The notes below the pieces were generated by a model. It worked only from the letters and a program-made list of their open reading frames with translations, had not been told where the DNA came from and searched no databases. Shown here in pieces: positions 1-8,213 of a DNA stretch of 48,097 bases. The translations under genes were made by a program, and so were the position numbers. This DNA is from an uncultured Lachnospiraceae bacterium (GTDB taxonomy: Bacteria; Bacillota; Clostridia; Lachnospirales; Lachnospiraceae): the NCBI GenBank assembly GCA_947591155.1, contig CANQDA010000026.1, positions 1-48,097 of the forward strand, read 5' to 3'. Position 1 is the first letter of the stretch. The number at the start of each line of letters is the position of its first letter.

Positions 1-70
1 CTCTGAGCTAAAGAAATGATTAAAAAATATATAGATGAATTTCAAGTATAGAATCCAATCTTTTAGCAGA

Positions 71-92
71 CCGTGGAACTGACTGTCCACGG
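71..92. terminator. Short hairpin, possible terminator
   Basis: A 7-bp perfect inverted repeat (CCGTGGA / TCCACGG) with an 8-nt loop lies just beyond the stop of the 119-aa minus-strand gene. There is no convincing U-tract on either side, so it may only be a 3' stem. Nothing else is recognisable in the first 120 bases. Confidence 0.35.
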
Positions 93-120
93 CCTGTCTT
101 GTTATCCATAAACACTGTTC

Positions 121-480
121 TTACTCGTCTTTCATGATCCTCTCAAACGCCTGCCTGTATCCCGTTAAAATCTGTTCCCGCTCCTTTCTCTGCTCTCCTG
201 TCAGGCTGTCCTCATAATCCTCAAATTCCTCCACGCCATTCTCCTTTGCCTTATCGCAGAGCCGGCGAAAATGCCATTTGTCCACAAGAAAGTCGAATAA
301 ATTCTGCGCGTTGTCAAAGACATCGTTATCTTCAAATCTCCCGTCAACGAAATAGGCAAGTACGATATACCCAAACCGTTGCTCCCTCACGATACAAGCA
401 TCCCCCAAGCTGTCAAGAAATGGCTGGAAAAGTTCCGCTATCTGCTCACATCTCTTATCTTCTTCTCGGTTCATAATCAT
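121..480 (-). CDS. Hypothetical 119-aa acidic protein
   Basis: I do not recognise this family. The product is soluble and rich in Glu, Asp and Phe, with no signal peptide or membrane segment. The N-terminal half alternates hydrophobic and aromatic residues (FGYIVLAYFVDGRF), which suggests a beta-sheet core; the C-terminal half is helical and charged. The start is supported by GGAGG nine bases upstream of ATG. It lies downstream of, and on the same strand as, a decayed TnpV gene, so it could be cargo of an old mobile element, but nothing in the protein itself shows that. It is separated from TnpV by a strong hairpin at 619-657. Confidence 0.6.
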   Translation of the reverse strand: MIMNREEDKRCEQIAELFQPFLDSLGDACIVREQRFGYIVLAYFVDGRFEDNDVFDNAQNLFDFLVDKWHFRRLCDKAKENGVEEFEDYEDSLTGEQRKEREQILTGYRQAFERIMKDE

Positions 481-618
481 TTGTTCTATCCTCCATGTAT
501 GATTTTCAGCGTATTTCCATCCTCTGGAAGATTTTGATTATGTACCTTTAACACTGGCACAATTTCATTCTCTGTCCTTGCCATGCAGAGACCTCTTAAC
601 AAGCAGGCATTATATTAA

Positions 619-657
619 AAAAGGCAGGAAAGTATACACATACCCTTCCTGCCTTTT
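619..657. terminator. Bidirectional intrinsic terminator
   Basis: A perfect 12-bp inverted repeat (AAAAGGCAGGAA / TTCCTGCCTTTT) encloses a 15-nt loop. The arms carry A- and T-tracts on both sides, so it can terminate in either direction. It sits between the TnpV remnant and the 119-aa gene. The rest of 481-732 shows nothing I can identify. Confidence 0.75.
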
Positions 658-732
658 AAAGTAAAATCTTCTCACATTTTTATGGACTTTTGCTTTTAAT
701 TTATTACTGCGTAAGATATATTACACTCAATT

Positions 733-1073
733 TCAATATATCAACTCATTTCTCACAATTTCCTCTGCCCGATTTTGAATATTATAACTCATTTGAATAC
801 ATTTTATCTGATTCGTTTTCTTGAGATTTTCATTCACTCCCTCCATTTGCTTCATTTGCTTTGTAAGAATCTCAAATATTTCCACAATTTTCCATTTAGA
901 AGCATATTACTATATATCGCCGGACGGTTCTTTTTCAAATAATCCCGGTGCATACAACCCCATCTACCTATCATATAACCCTCATCTTCCACCATCAGAT
1001 CGGGAATGCAGTATTCTCCCGTAAGAATATAGTCGATACTGTTTTCCGTAATTCTTTCTTTTAACTTTTCCAT
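733..1073 (-). pseudogene. tnpV: TnpV family transposon protein, frameshifted remnant
   Basis: The first frame starts at ATG 1073, after GAGGTGAT, and gives the typical TnpV N-terminal region with YCIPDL, IGRWG and MHRDYLKKNRP; it then stops at about 855 shortly after KLWKYL. A second minus-strand frame, ending at the TGA at 733-735, restores the TnpV C-terminal region: EIFEILTKQMKQMEGV, then NLKKTNQIK and NRAEEIVRNELIY. Compared with intact TnpV, roughly ten codons are missing at the junction. TnpV is an accessory protein of Clostridia integrative elements and transposons. No recombinase or conjugation gene remains beside it, so this is probably a relic. It lies 50 bp downstream of rlmD on the same strand. 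Confidence 0.7.
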
Positions 1074-1122
1074 ACTTATCACCTCAATATAATCATCAAC
1101 ACATACCACCTTGTTATCAACA

Positions 1123-2910
1123 TCAAATCATTTGAAAATGTTTCAGCGCATCTATAATCGCCGCCTCCTTCTCTGGCAGACATTGTGGCTGCTTGGCATT
1201 CTCTGACTTGGGCTTATTGTAATTCTCCCGTTCAATAATCCCGCACTTCCGCTTCACTTGTGCGATATACAAGTGGCTGACTTTCATTCCGAATTTCTCC
1301 AGTACATACTCCTTAATTTCCTCATAGCTGGCTTTCTTCTCGGCAGCGGTCAAATCCATCTCGTCCATCGTCAATTCGACCTCGATATGCTGCTTGATAT
1401 TGAGTTTGGACAATAAGCATACCGTCTCACAATGCACGCTGTTTCCGAACATATCTACCGGGCAGACTTTCTGCACCTCATATCCCCTTTCACCCAGATA
1501 TTTCAGATCGCGCGCAAGCGTCGCGGAATCACAACTCACGTACACGATGCGTTGCGGCTGCATCTGTACCATCGTTTCCAACACGCTCTCCTCGCAACCT
1601 TTGCGCGGAGGATCGACGACAATAACGTCCGCGCGGATGCGCTCTCCTGCACGCTCTTGTTCCTCTCCCACAATTTTCTCTGTCTCACACGTGCATTTTT
1701 TTTGCACTTCTTCCGCATATTTCTGCGGCAACACATCCTCCGCCCTGCCGACGTAAAATTCTGCGTTCGTGATGCCATTGAGTTCCGCGTTCTGCTTCGC
1801 GTCGCGGATCGCTTCCGGCACTAGTTCCACGCCGTAGACTTTCCGTGCTTTCTGCGCCAGGAAGAGTGAGATCGTCCCGATGCCGCAGTACAGATCCCAG
1901 ACGGTCTCCTGCCCGGTCAGCCCCGAGTATTCCAACACCTTTTCGTACAGCTTCTGCGTCTGCAGCGGATTGACCTGATAGAATGACAGCGGCGAGATGC
2001 GAAAACGCACGTCCCCTATCAGATCCTCGATATACTCCGTGCCCCACAGCACTTTCAGGTCTTTCCCCATGATCACGTTTGTCTTTTCGAGATTGCTGTT
2101 CAGTGTGATGCTCGTCATGCCAGAGATTGCGGCGAGTGTCGCGCAGAGCTCCTTGCTATGCGGCAGGCTTCGTCCGTTGACGACAAGACAGACCATGATC
2201 TGCCCGGTCCGGAAACCGACGCGAATCATGACGTGCCGCACCAGTCCGCTCCCGATCTTCTCATCGTAGGGCTCTATGCCATACTGCTCCATATGCTTAA
2301 GCACCGCGTCCAAAATCCACGCGTTCACCTTCGATCCCAACAGGCAGTCCAGGCACTCGATGATCGTGTGCGTCCGCCCCGCATAGAACCCGGCGATCAG
2401 CCGTCCGTCGCGGCTCCGCCCGATCGGAAACTGCGCCTTATTTCGATAGCGCAGCGGCGTCACCCCATCGGCAAGCGCTTTCGCACCCAAGAGCACTTCC
2501 ATGCCCGCAGGCGCTTTCTCTCCGGCGACCGCATCCTCGACATTGAACACATCCATTCCGATGATCGGCTCCATCGGCGGATTCTCGATCCCACCGATGC
2601 GCCGTAGGTTATTGCGTACTTTATTCTCCTTAAACGCAAGCTGCGCCTGATAGCGCATTGCCTGGATCTGACAGCCGCCGCACTGCCTCGTCACCGGGCA
2701 GGGCGGTTCGACGCGATCCGGGCTTTCCTCTATCAGACGCATCAGCCTCGCGTATCCGTATGTCTTTTTCATCTTCATGACCTTAGCCTCGACCACGTCG
2801 CCGATCACCGTATCCTTCACAAAAAACGCGATCCCGTCGCACTTGCCGACGCCCAGCCCTTCGCTGCTGAGATCTTCAATCTTCAGAGTTATCAGATCGT
2901 CCTTTTTCAC
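1123..2910 (-). CDS. rlmD: 23S rRNA (uracil-5-)-methyltransferase, RlmD/RlmCD type, with C-terminal extension
   Basis: SAM-dependent methylation of uracil C5 in 23S rRNA (TrmA/RumA family). In order: a TRAM RNA-binding domain (residues 1-60), the iron-sulfur cysteine set (CPVTRQCGGC near residue 72, plus ECLDC), the SAM motif WDLYCGIGTISLF, DPPRKGC, and the catalytic-cysteine motif YVSCDSATLARD. Typical members have about 450 residues and end near HCETVCLLSKL; this one has 595. The excess comes from two charged insertions (about 120-150 and 397-426) and about 90 residues after the normal end. Translation appears to start at GTG after GGGAGG. Probably cotranscribed with yhaM, which lies 184 bp upstream. 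RlmD and RlmC specificities cannot be told apart from sequence alone. Confidence 0.92.
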   Translation of the reverse strand: MKKDDLITLKIEDLSSEGLGVGKCDGIAFFVKDTVIGDVVEAKVMKMKKTYGYARLMRLIEESPDRVEPPCPVTRQCGGCQIQAMRYQAQLAFKENKVRNNLRRIGGIENPPMEPIIGMDVFNVEDAVAGEKAPAGMEVLLGAKALADGVTPLRYRNKAQFPIGRSRDGRLIAGFYAGRTHTIIECLDCLLGSKVNAWILDAVLKHMEQYGIEPYDEKIGSGLVRHVMIRVGFRTGQIMVCLVVNGRSLPHSKELCATLAAISGMTSITLNSNLEKTNVIMGKDLKVLWGTEYIEDLIGDVRFRISPLSFYQVNPLQTQKLYEKVLEYSGLTGQETVWDLYCGIGTISLFLAQKARKVYGVELVPEAIRDAKQNAELNGITNAEFYVGRAEDVLPQKYAEEVQKKCTCETEKIVGEEQERAGERIRADVIVVDPPRKGCEESVLETMVQMQPQRIVYVSCDSATLARDLKYLGERGYEVQKVCPVDMFGNSVHCETVCLLSKLNIKQHIEVELTMDEMDLTAAEKKASYEEIKEYVLEKFGMKVSHLYIAQVKRKCGIIERENYNKPKSENAKQPQCLPEKEAAIIDALKHFQMI

Positions 2911-3094
2911 TCAGTCCTCCCATTTCCGTCAAGTATTTCGCCAATACTGCTATACGTCTTTTCCCGACATTTCATCAGTGCCATAATACATCCATTTCTT
3001 TTCTTCTCACTTTGCATGTCGCTCCAAATGCATCACAAAACTCTGTACCAAATTCCAAACACTTTCAATCATGAATCAGACCAATTCCAACCAT

Positions 3095-4042
3095 TTAAAA
3101 CTCCGAGCTTCTCCTCAGGTTCGACTCAAACAACCGGTTGAACCCGAGCCAGTCCGGATTGTCCCCGGCGCTTTTCAACACCTCGCGCATCGTCTCCAGT
3201 TTCGCGTCCGTGTTGTCCGCGTAATTTAGCGCCATCGCCTCCGCAAGCGCCGGCTTCTTCGGGGAGCCGAACTCGAGCTCGCCGTGGTGCGCCAAAATGC
3301 AGTGCTGCAGCTCGCTCATCAGCCTTTTCGGAAAATCCTTGATGTGGCGGCAGCCGAAACCGACCAGCTCGCTCCCCATCACGATGTGCCCGAGGAGCTG
3401 CCCGTCGTCCGTGTAATCGTTCTCCGGGAAATTCGAGATCTCCTTGAGCTTGCCGATGTCGTGGAACAATGCCGCCGTCAACAACAAATCCTTATTCAGA
3501 TACGGAAATTGCTGCGTATAGAAAACGCACAGCTTCACGACCCCGAGCGTGTGCTCAAGCAGGCCGCCGACAAAGCTGTGATGCACGGTCTTCGCCGCCG
3601 AATGCTTCTTGAACGCCTCGACGAACGACGGGTTGTCGACATAGTACATATGAATCAGTTTCTGCAGATACGGATTCTCCACCTGCTTCATGATCCCCAT
3701 CAGCTCGTCGTACATCGCGTCGATGTCCTTCTCGCTCACCGGGAGATAATCGCTCGCCACATATTCATTCTCCTGCGCCCTGCGCGCGCGCTTAATGCTG
3801 AGCTGAAGATTACCCTGAAAGTTCGTCACATCGCCGGAGATGAATACGTAATCCATCACGCCGAATTCCTCGATCCCGGACGAATTCGGATCCCAGATCT
3901 TGGCATCGATCGTTCCCGTCTTATCCTGAAAGATCACGTTTTCATAGATCTTGCCGTTCTTCGCGGTCGCCGACTGCTTATATTTACAGAGGTAAATATC
4001 ATTGATCTTGTCCCCCTCGTGAAACGTCTCGATAAATTTCAT
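3095..4042 (-). CDS. yhaM: 3'-5' exoribonuclease YhaM
   Basis: The 315-aa length is normal for YhaM. An N-terminal OB-fold for RNA binding (about residues 10-105, including IDAKIWDP and VFISGDVTNFQGNLQLSI) is followed by an HD hydrolase domain with AALFHDIGKLKEI and a later LAHHGELE histidine pair that should bind the metal. YhaM trims RNA 3' ends in the cytoplasm of Firmicutes. The start follows GGGAGGCAGCG. It has its own consensus-like promoter at 4193-4221, and a hairpin followed by a U-tract lies between promoter and gene, which suggests attenuation. rlmD follows on the same strand. Confidence 0.93.
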   Translation of the reverse strand: MKFIETFHEGDKINDIYLCKYKQSATAKNGKIYENVIFQDKTGTIDAKIWDPNSSGIEEFGVMDYVFISGDVTNFQGNLQLSIKRARRAQENEYVASDYLPVSEKDIDAMYDELMGIMKQVENPYLQKLIHMYYVDNPSFVEAFKKHSAAKTVHHSFVGGLLEHTLGVVKLCVFYTQQFPYLNKDLLLTAALFHDIGKLKEISNFPENDYTDDGQLLGHIVMGSELVGFGCRHIKDFPKRLMSELQHCILAHHGELEFGSPKKPALAEAMALNYADNTDAKLETMREVLKSAGDNPDWLGFNRLFESNLRRSSEF

Positions 4043-4127
4043 CGCTGCCTCCCAATCCTATAAAATAGAAACCTGCTCCTCAGACGACCCATGGCGTATG
4101 AACAAAGTTTCCCAAGACATCAAAAAG

Positions 4128-4153
4128 CCGGATCGACTCTTTCTCCGATCCAG
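4128..4153 (-). terminator. Terminator-like hairpin in the yhaM leader
   Basis: Read on the minus strand, GGATCG pairs with CGATCC around a 10-nt loop and the stem is followed by GGCTTTTTG. A more distal AGCCGGA (positions 4172-4178) is complementary to TCCGGCT in the 3' arm. The hairpin lies downstream of the predicted yhaM promoter and upstream of yhaM, and also downstream of the 401-aa gene, so it could end that operon, attenuate yhaM, or both. Confidence 0.55.
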
Positions 4154-4192
4154 TTTTGTCTTTATGTAGCGTCCGGCTCTTATTATTTATTG

Positions 4193-4221
4193 ATTATAAG
4201 GTATTTGTGGAAGTTATGCAA
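4193..4221 (-). promoter_or_regulatory. Sigma-A promoter for yhaM
   Basis: Minus strand: -35 TTGCAT, 17-nt spacer, -10 TATAAT. The predicted start of transcription lies near 4186, giving a leader of about 145 nt that contains the terminator-like hairpin. Confidence 0.7.
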
Positions 4222-4264
4222 TGAAAATTAGATGATTTTATTTTTCCGGAAAAGCTACTTAATT

Positions 4265-5470
4265 TTACTGCTCTGTATTCAAGAGCGAAATTCCTGCCCC
4301 GACTGCGAGAATGTTGCAGATCAGCGACAGGCCCAAGCTCCACAACGCCTCAAGCTGCATCTCGCCCTGCGCGCCGCCGAGAATCTGAAGCAGGTTTGCC
4401 TTCTGCCCCGCCCACCACTGCGGCCAGAAAGAAAAGTCCGACCATCTCGTGGGAATCATGGCGGCCGGGATCTGCAAATGTTTGCAGAGCACAACAAAAA
4501 GTGCCGCCACGGTTGCGATCAACATTATGATACAGATGATTTTCCCCGGCATCTTTCTTTTTTCCCTTTTTAAGTTCTGGCCTTCTGTAATACCTGTTTC
4601 ACTATCGTTTTGACTTTTCTTCATCCCATATTCAGACTCTCCGTTTGGTAATATGCAGTACGAACGCTGTCGCCTTTTTTCCCACAAACTGCCCCACAAG
4701 ACTTTTACCAGATCCACCGCCAACACAATCGGGAGCACCAGAAGCAGGTTGCCGCAGACCACGCCCGGAAATATGAAATCCGCAATGTCACCCGATAACC
4801 AGTAACGCATCAGAAGCTGCTCCGCTTCCGTTTTCACGTTTGCGCCTTTCGACGCCTTCAGGGAAAGATGATCGTATCCCGCACCTGAGAACTTTCCATC
4901 TGGCAATCCGAAATACGCATCAGATGATCCCACCGACAGATCAGCCAATCCCTCTGCAAAATTACCGACTATGGTTCCGGATTCCGTCCGCAGCACGACC
5001 GTCCGTTCCAGACTCTCAAAGGTCCCGTATACCGGATACGCCTCTTCGCCGCACCAAACCAGCTGCCCGTTTGCCTGCTGTGTCCCGAACAGGCCTTGCG
5101 CCGTCACACGATCCATCACACAGCCCTTCTCCTGCCACACAAGAATTTCGCTTTCCCGCGCGACAAGCTCCGAATCGCCTTCTATCAAGAGACCTGTCGC
5201 ATGTACAGTCTGTCCCGTCTCTTTACAGGAAAATCGCATGTCCTCCTGTTCGCGCCAGAAACAAAGGGACAGCATCACATCCTGTCCCTTTTTCTGCTCT
5301 TCCTCGCAAATCGACTCTGCCGTTTCCGCCGCCACTCCATCATCCGCAAACGATACCACGGCGATTCGTGCCGCGTCCTGCACGTCAGCGTCATAATGCA
5401 CTGCCAGAAAATAGTACACTGCCATGATCACAAGTCTAATTCCAACGCCGAATTTTTTTCCTGCACCCAT
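4265..5470 (-). CDS. Membrane protein of unknown function, four TM segments with MacB-like topology
   Basis: No family is recognised by sequence. The layout is one TM helix at about 10-26, a soluble region of about 200 residues that should lie outside the cell (30-228), then helices at about 231-258, 310-329 and 374-397, with a charged cytoplasmic loop between the second and third. That order (TM, large external domain, three TMs) is the topology of FtsX/MacB-type permeases, but I see no clear FtsX sequence signature. It is the last gene of a minus-strand cluster that also encodes an HlyD/MacA-like adaptor, the usual partner of MacB proteins. A divergent or decayed MacB-like permease is therefore my guess, not a demonstrated assignment. 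A 349-bp gap with a structured repeat separates it from the adaptor gene. Confidence 0.6.
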   Translation of the reverse strand: MGAGKKFGVGIRLVIMAVYYFLAVHYDADVQDAARIAVVSFADDGVAAETAESICEEEQKKGQDVMLSLCFWREQEDMRFSCKETGQTVHATGLLIEGDSELVARESEILVWQEKGCVMDRVTAQGLFGTQQANGQLVWCGEEAYPVYGTFESLERTVVLRTESGTIVGNFAEGLADLSVGSSDAYFGLPDGKFSGAGYDHLSLKASKGANVKTEAEQLLMRYWLSGDIADFIFPGVVCGNLLLVLPIVLAVDLVKVLWGSLWEKRRQRSYCILPNGESEYGMKKSQNDSETGITEGQNLKREKRKMPGKIICIIMLIATVAALFVVLCKHLQIPAAMIPTRWSDFSFWPQWWAGQKANLLQILGGAQGEMQLEALWSLGLSLICNILAVGAGISLLNTEQ

Positions 5471-5498
5471 TTTTTATCCTTCTTCATATTTAGCTCGA

Positions 5499-5819
5499 CA
5501 CAGCCCGTGCAGGTGATTGGCAATGCCAAAGGCAAACCGTGTGCAGCCGCCGGCACTTAGCGAATGCGAAGCGTGAACTCAATAGTTACTGTTCGCCCAG
5601 AGCCGAGCACTTGCTGCGAGGCTACTGGGAAAAGTGATTCAGGAGACAGTTTGGACTTCGCGAAGCGAATTTGCATGTCCAAACTGCTGGGTACTGATCA
5701 CGAAGTGAGCAGCACCCTTAGTACCGCTGCGTGTCTGCACTCGTGCGGGAGCTGAGTTTGCCGTGGCATTGTCCAATCCCTGCGAGGACGTTCTCAGAAA
5801 TTCGTTAAGCAGGAATCCC
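5499..5819. repeat. Structured intergenic repeat, family A, copy 1 (long form)
   Basis: This gap holds one copy of a repeat also present at 14064-14451. Shared blocks are 5499-5580 and 5717-5819. The ends form a long-range stem: GATTGGCAATGCC (5515-5527) and GGCAAAC (5531-5537) pair with GTTTGCC (5756-5762) and GGCATTGTCCAATC (5765-5778). A second stem, CCTGC/GCAGG, lies at 5779-5813. About 140 nt with its own 10-bp hairpin (5647-5686) sits in the middle and is absent from copy 2. The shared sequence runs on the plus strand while the flanking genes run on the minus strand. No convincing gene is encoded here. Confidence 0.75.
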
Positions 5820-8015
5820 TCACCCCACCCTCACACGGCTCCCATTGTCGACCGCCTTGTCCGACTGCACGATGATCTCCGTCTCGCTTCCGATCGCGCC
5901 CTCCGCGAGCGCCGCGTAGCTCTCATTTTGCTCCAGCACCGTGACGCTCACCTTGCGCGCCCGCTGTTCCGTACCCATGATTGAGTTGTACTCCTCCACG
6001 ACCAGCACGTAAGGCTGCTGTTTCTCATCGAGATGCAGAGCCGAGAGCGGCACCGTCACCGGGTAGGTCTCGGACTTGCGGACAAAATCCAGGTTCACAT
6101 TCCTGCCGATCTCAAAACTGTCCTCCGGAACCTGAACCGTCACATGATAGATTTCCTCGCTGTTCTCATCCGCGCTCACCGATTCCACCGGCAGATCCTC
6201 CAGCTTCTGTTTTCCGTCGCCGGAAGTCAGCCGGACCAGATCGCCCGTGCCGATGTACTTCTGCTGTTCCTTCGTGATGTCCGCCGTGAACCGGTATCCT
6301 TTCGACAGATCCGCCATCAAAAGCGCGGTCGTGTCCAACGTTTTCTCCCCGGTCATAATGTTGATCTTTGTGATCAACCCGTCCGCCTCGGCGCAGACTT
6401 TCCCTTTCGTCTTCTTCAGCCCTTCCAGTTTCTCAAGCGTCAGCTCCATCTGCTCATAGCTGATCTCATTCATGCGGTCCGAACTATTGGACGGATCGGC
6501 AATGTTCGCGATCGCTACCGCCCGCCCCGAAACCACGGCCGCTTCATTCGCCGCAAGCGCAGCGTCCTCATATGCCTGCTGCGCCGTCTGTACATCGCTT
6601 GCTAACTGTTGCGCCGTCTGTGTATTTAACGAATCGTTCGCCGCAAGTTGAGCCTGCTGATACTTCACTAACGCCGCCTCCGCAGTCTCCTTTCCCGCCT
6701 GCGCGTCGCTCACTTTCTTCTGCGCCGCCGCAAGCTTCTGGCTGTAATTTGCCCGAACCGTCTGCTCGATCTGCGCCAGCTCCGCCGCCTTGGGCGTCTG
6801 CGGTTCTGTCTGATTCACCGGATCATCTATGATCATATCGCCGTCATTTTCAGCCGAACCACTCGTACTGCCCATATCCGAGTTCAAAGTATAATCGCTT
6901 CCGTCACCGATCTCTGCGCCAAAATTACTTTCTTCATCATTACCTGATTCCTGACTTGACGGAAGCTGGCCTGTTACATCTTCAATTTCAATATCTAAGT
7001 CAAACCCACTCCCGCCCTCGGCGAACGCGCTAACCGGATCAACCGCCGTTTCGTCGACAAGAACAGACTCACTCGCGTCAATCGCTTCCGGCACAATCTC
7101 TGCCTCCCCTGCGCCAACCGTTAAACATGTGTCCTCTACGTCTTCCTCCTCGCCAACAGCCAAACATGTATTTTCTACTTCTTTCTCTTCGTTAACCGCC
7201 AGCCATGTGTTTTTGACCTCATCCTCCACCTTTGTCATCATCGCAACACTTTCCGTATCCCTTGTGTCATCCGTATCCGCCGCGCCAGTGAATGTCCTGC
7301 CCTGTGCCGTAAGTGTGGCCGTCCCGTTTATCGCGTTCTGCTTCGCCGTGTAGACCGCGTTCTCGATCTCCCATTCCAGCGCGCGCAGCTCCCCCTGCGC
7401 CGCGACATAGGCGTCCGTCTTGTCCTGCAGCGCCTGCAAAAGCGCCTCTTCGACATCTGAATCTCCCTCCCCGCCGCCGGAGTTCCCGGACTTTCCCGAC
7501 TTTGCGGATTTCCTGAACTTCTTCAGTTTCTTCTTCGCCTGCTCCAACTGCTGTTTCGCTCTTGAAAGCTGCACCCCGGCCTGTTTGGTCGACAGCGAAT
7601 ACTGCTCCGCCGCCTGCGCCTGCGAGTTCGCTTTCTGCGCTGCGCTGACCTCCTTCTGGCTCTTCGCGTCCTTCACCATCAGCTCCTGTTTTTCCATCTC
7701 CTGTTCCTGGTTCAGAATCTGTTCTTCAAGCAACGTTGTATCGACTTCAAAGAGCAGATCTCCCTTCGCCACACGCTGCCCCTCGCGCACGTAGATTGCC
7801 GTCACGCGCTGATCCGGCAGCGTCGTCACTGCCAGCTCCTGATTTTGCACGATCTTTCCCGAGGTTCTGACTGCGTGCTCGATCATCCGGTTCTGCGGGC
7901 GCTCTGTCGTCACCGCCGCGACGCTCAACTGATCCGCCGCGCGCGACAGAATCGTAAAACACAACATAAGCACGAAGAACATTGCCGTGATCCGCACCAG
8001 TTTTCCGTTTTTCAT
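5820..8015 (-). CDS. HlyD/MacA-family membrane fusion (adaptor) protein with long acidic insertion
   Basis: A membrane-anchored adaptor that normally links an ABC or other exporter to the cell surface. One N-terminal TM (about 6-26) precedes a biotinyl-lipoyl half-domain (GQRVAKGDLLFEVD, about 80-95), a long Gln/Glu/Lys/Ala coiled-coil arm (about 97-230), the returning helix (about 396-500) and the second lipoyl half plus beta-barrel domains (DGLITKINIMTGE onward). Between the two coiled-coil helices lie about 165 residues of acidic low-complexity sequence, including three 13-residue tandem repeats. Length is 732 aa, against 350-450 for ordinary MacA-like proteins. The start is the ATG at 8015, preceded by GGGAGGGG; an in-frame ATG at 8060 lacks this. 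Its neighbours are two CUT1-type permeases and an orphan membrane protein, an unusual context. Confidence 0.8.
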   Translation of the reverse strand: MKNGKLVRITAMFFVLMLCFTILSRAADQLSVAAVTTERPQNRMIEHAVRTSGKIVQNQELAVTTLPDQRVTAIYVREGQRVAKGDLLFEVDTTLLEEQILNQEQEMEKQELMVKDAKSQKEVSAAQKANSQAQAAEQYSLSTKQAGVQLSRAKQQLEQAKKKLKKFRKSAKSGKSGNSGGGEGDSDVEEALLQALQDKTDAYVAAQGELRALEWEIENAVYTAKQNAINGTATLTAQGRTFTGAADTDDTRDTESVAMMTKVEDEVKNTWLAVNEEKEVENTCLAVGEEEDVEDTCLTVGAGEAEIVPEAIDASESVLVDETAVDPVSAFAEGGSGFDLDIEIEDVTGQLPSSQESGNDEESNFGAEIGDGSDYTLNSDMGSTSGSAENDGDMIIDDPVNQTEPQTPKAAELAQIEQTVRANYSQKLAAAQKKVSDAQAGKETAEAALVKYQQAQLAANDSLNTQTAQQLASDVQTAQQAYEDAALAANEAAVVSGRAVAIANIADPSNSSDRMNEISYEQMELTLEKLEGLKKTKGKVCAEADGLITKINIMTGEKTLDTTALLMADLSKGYRFTADITKEQQKYIGTGDLVRLTSGDGKQKLEDLPVESVSADENSEEIYHVTVQVPEDSFEIGRNVNLDFVRKSETYPVTVPLSALHLDEKQQPYVLVVEEYNSIMGTEQRARKVSVTVLEQNESYAALAEGAIGSETEIIVQSDKAVDNGSRVRVG
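7102..7219. repeat. 39-bp tandem repeat, three copies, inside the adaptor gene
   Basis: Three in-frame 39-bp units encode the related peptides VKNTWLAVNEEKE, VENTCLAVGEEED and VEDTCLTVGAGEA. The anchor AAACATGT/AGCCATGT recurs at 7123, 7162 and 7201, exactly 39 bp apart. Confidence 0.8.
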
Positions 8016-8213
8016 ACTGCTCCCCTCCCGTCTGCTCTCCGAACTCTCCAGGCTCTCCAAATTCTCCTAATTATTAGGTCGCTCTTTCTTTTGCTATTCT
8101 TCGAAGCACTTGATCATCAATATTTCTGACTCCCTTTTTTGGCACTTCTCTCCTGCACATTATATACCGATGAAATATGTTCCCTCTGCGCACGTCCGAT
8201 TGCATACCTTAAT

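Noticed and set aside
1..51. Short plus-strand reading frame at the left edge
   Set aside because: Only 11 codons after an in-frame stop, with no ribosome site.
4265..5470. Firm assignment of the 401-aa protein as a MacB/FtsX permease
   Set aside because: The topology agrees, but I see no FtsX-type sequence motif and no ATPase domain or neighbour.
5564..5755. A 63-codon ORF inside repeat family A copy 1
   Set aside because: The sequence is explained by structured non-coding repeat blocks, and the reading frame is not kept in copy 2.
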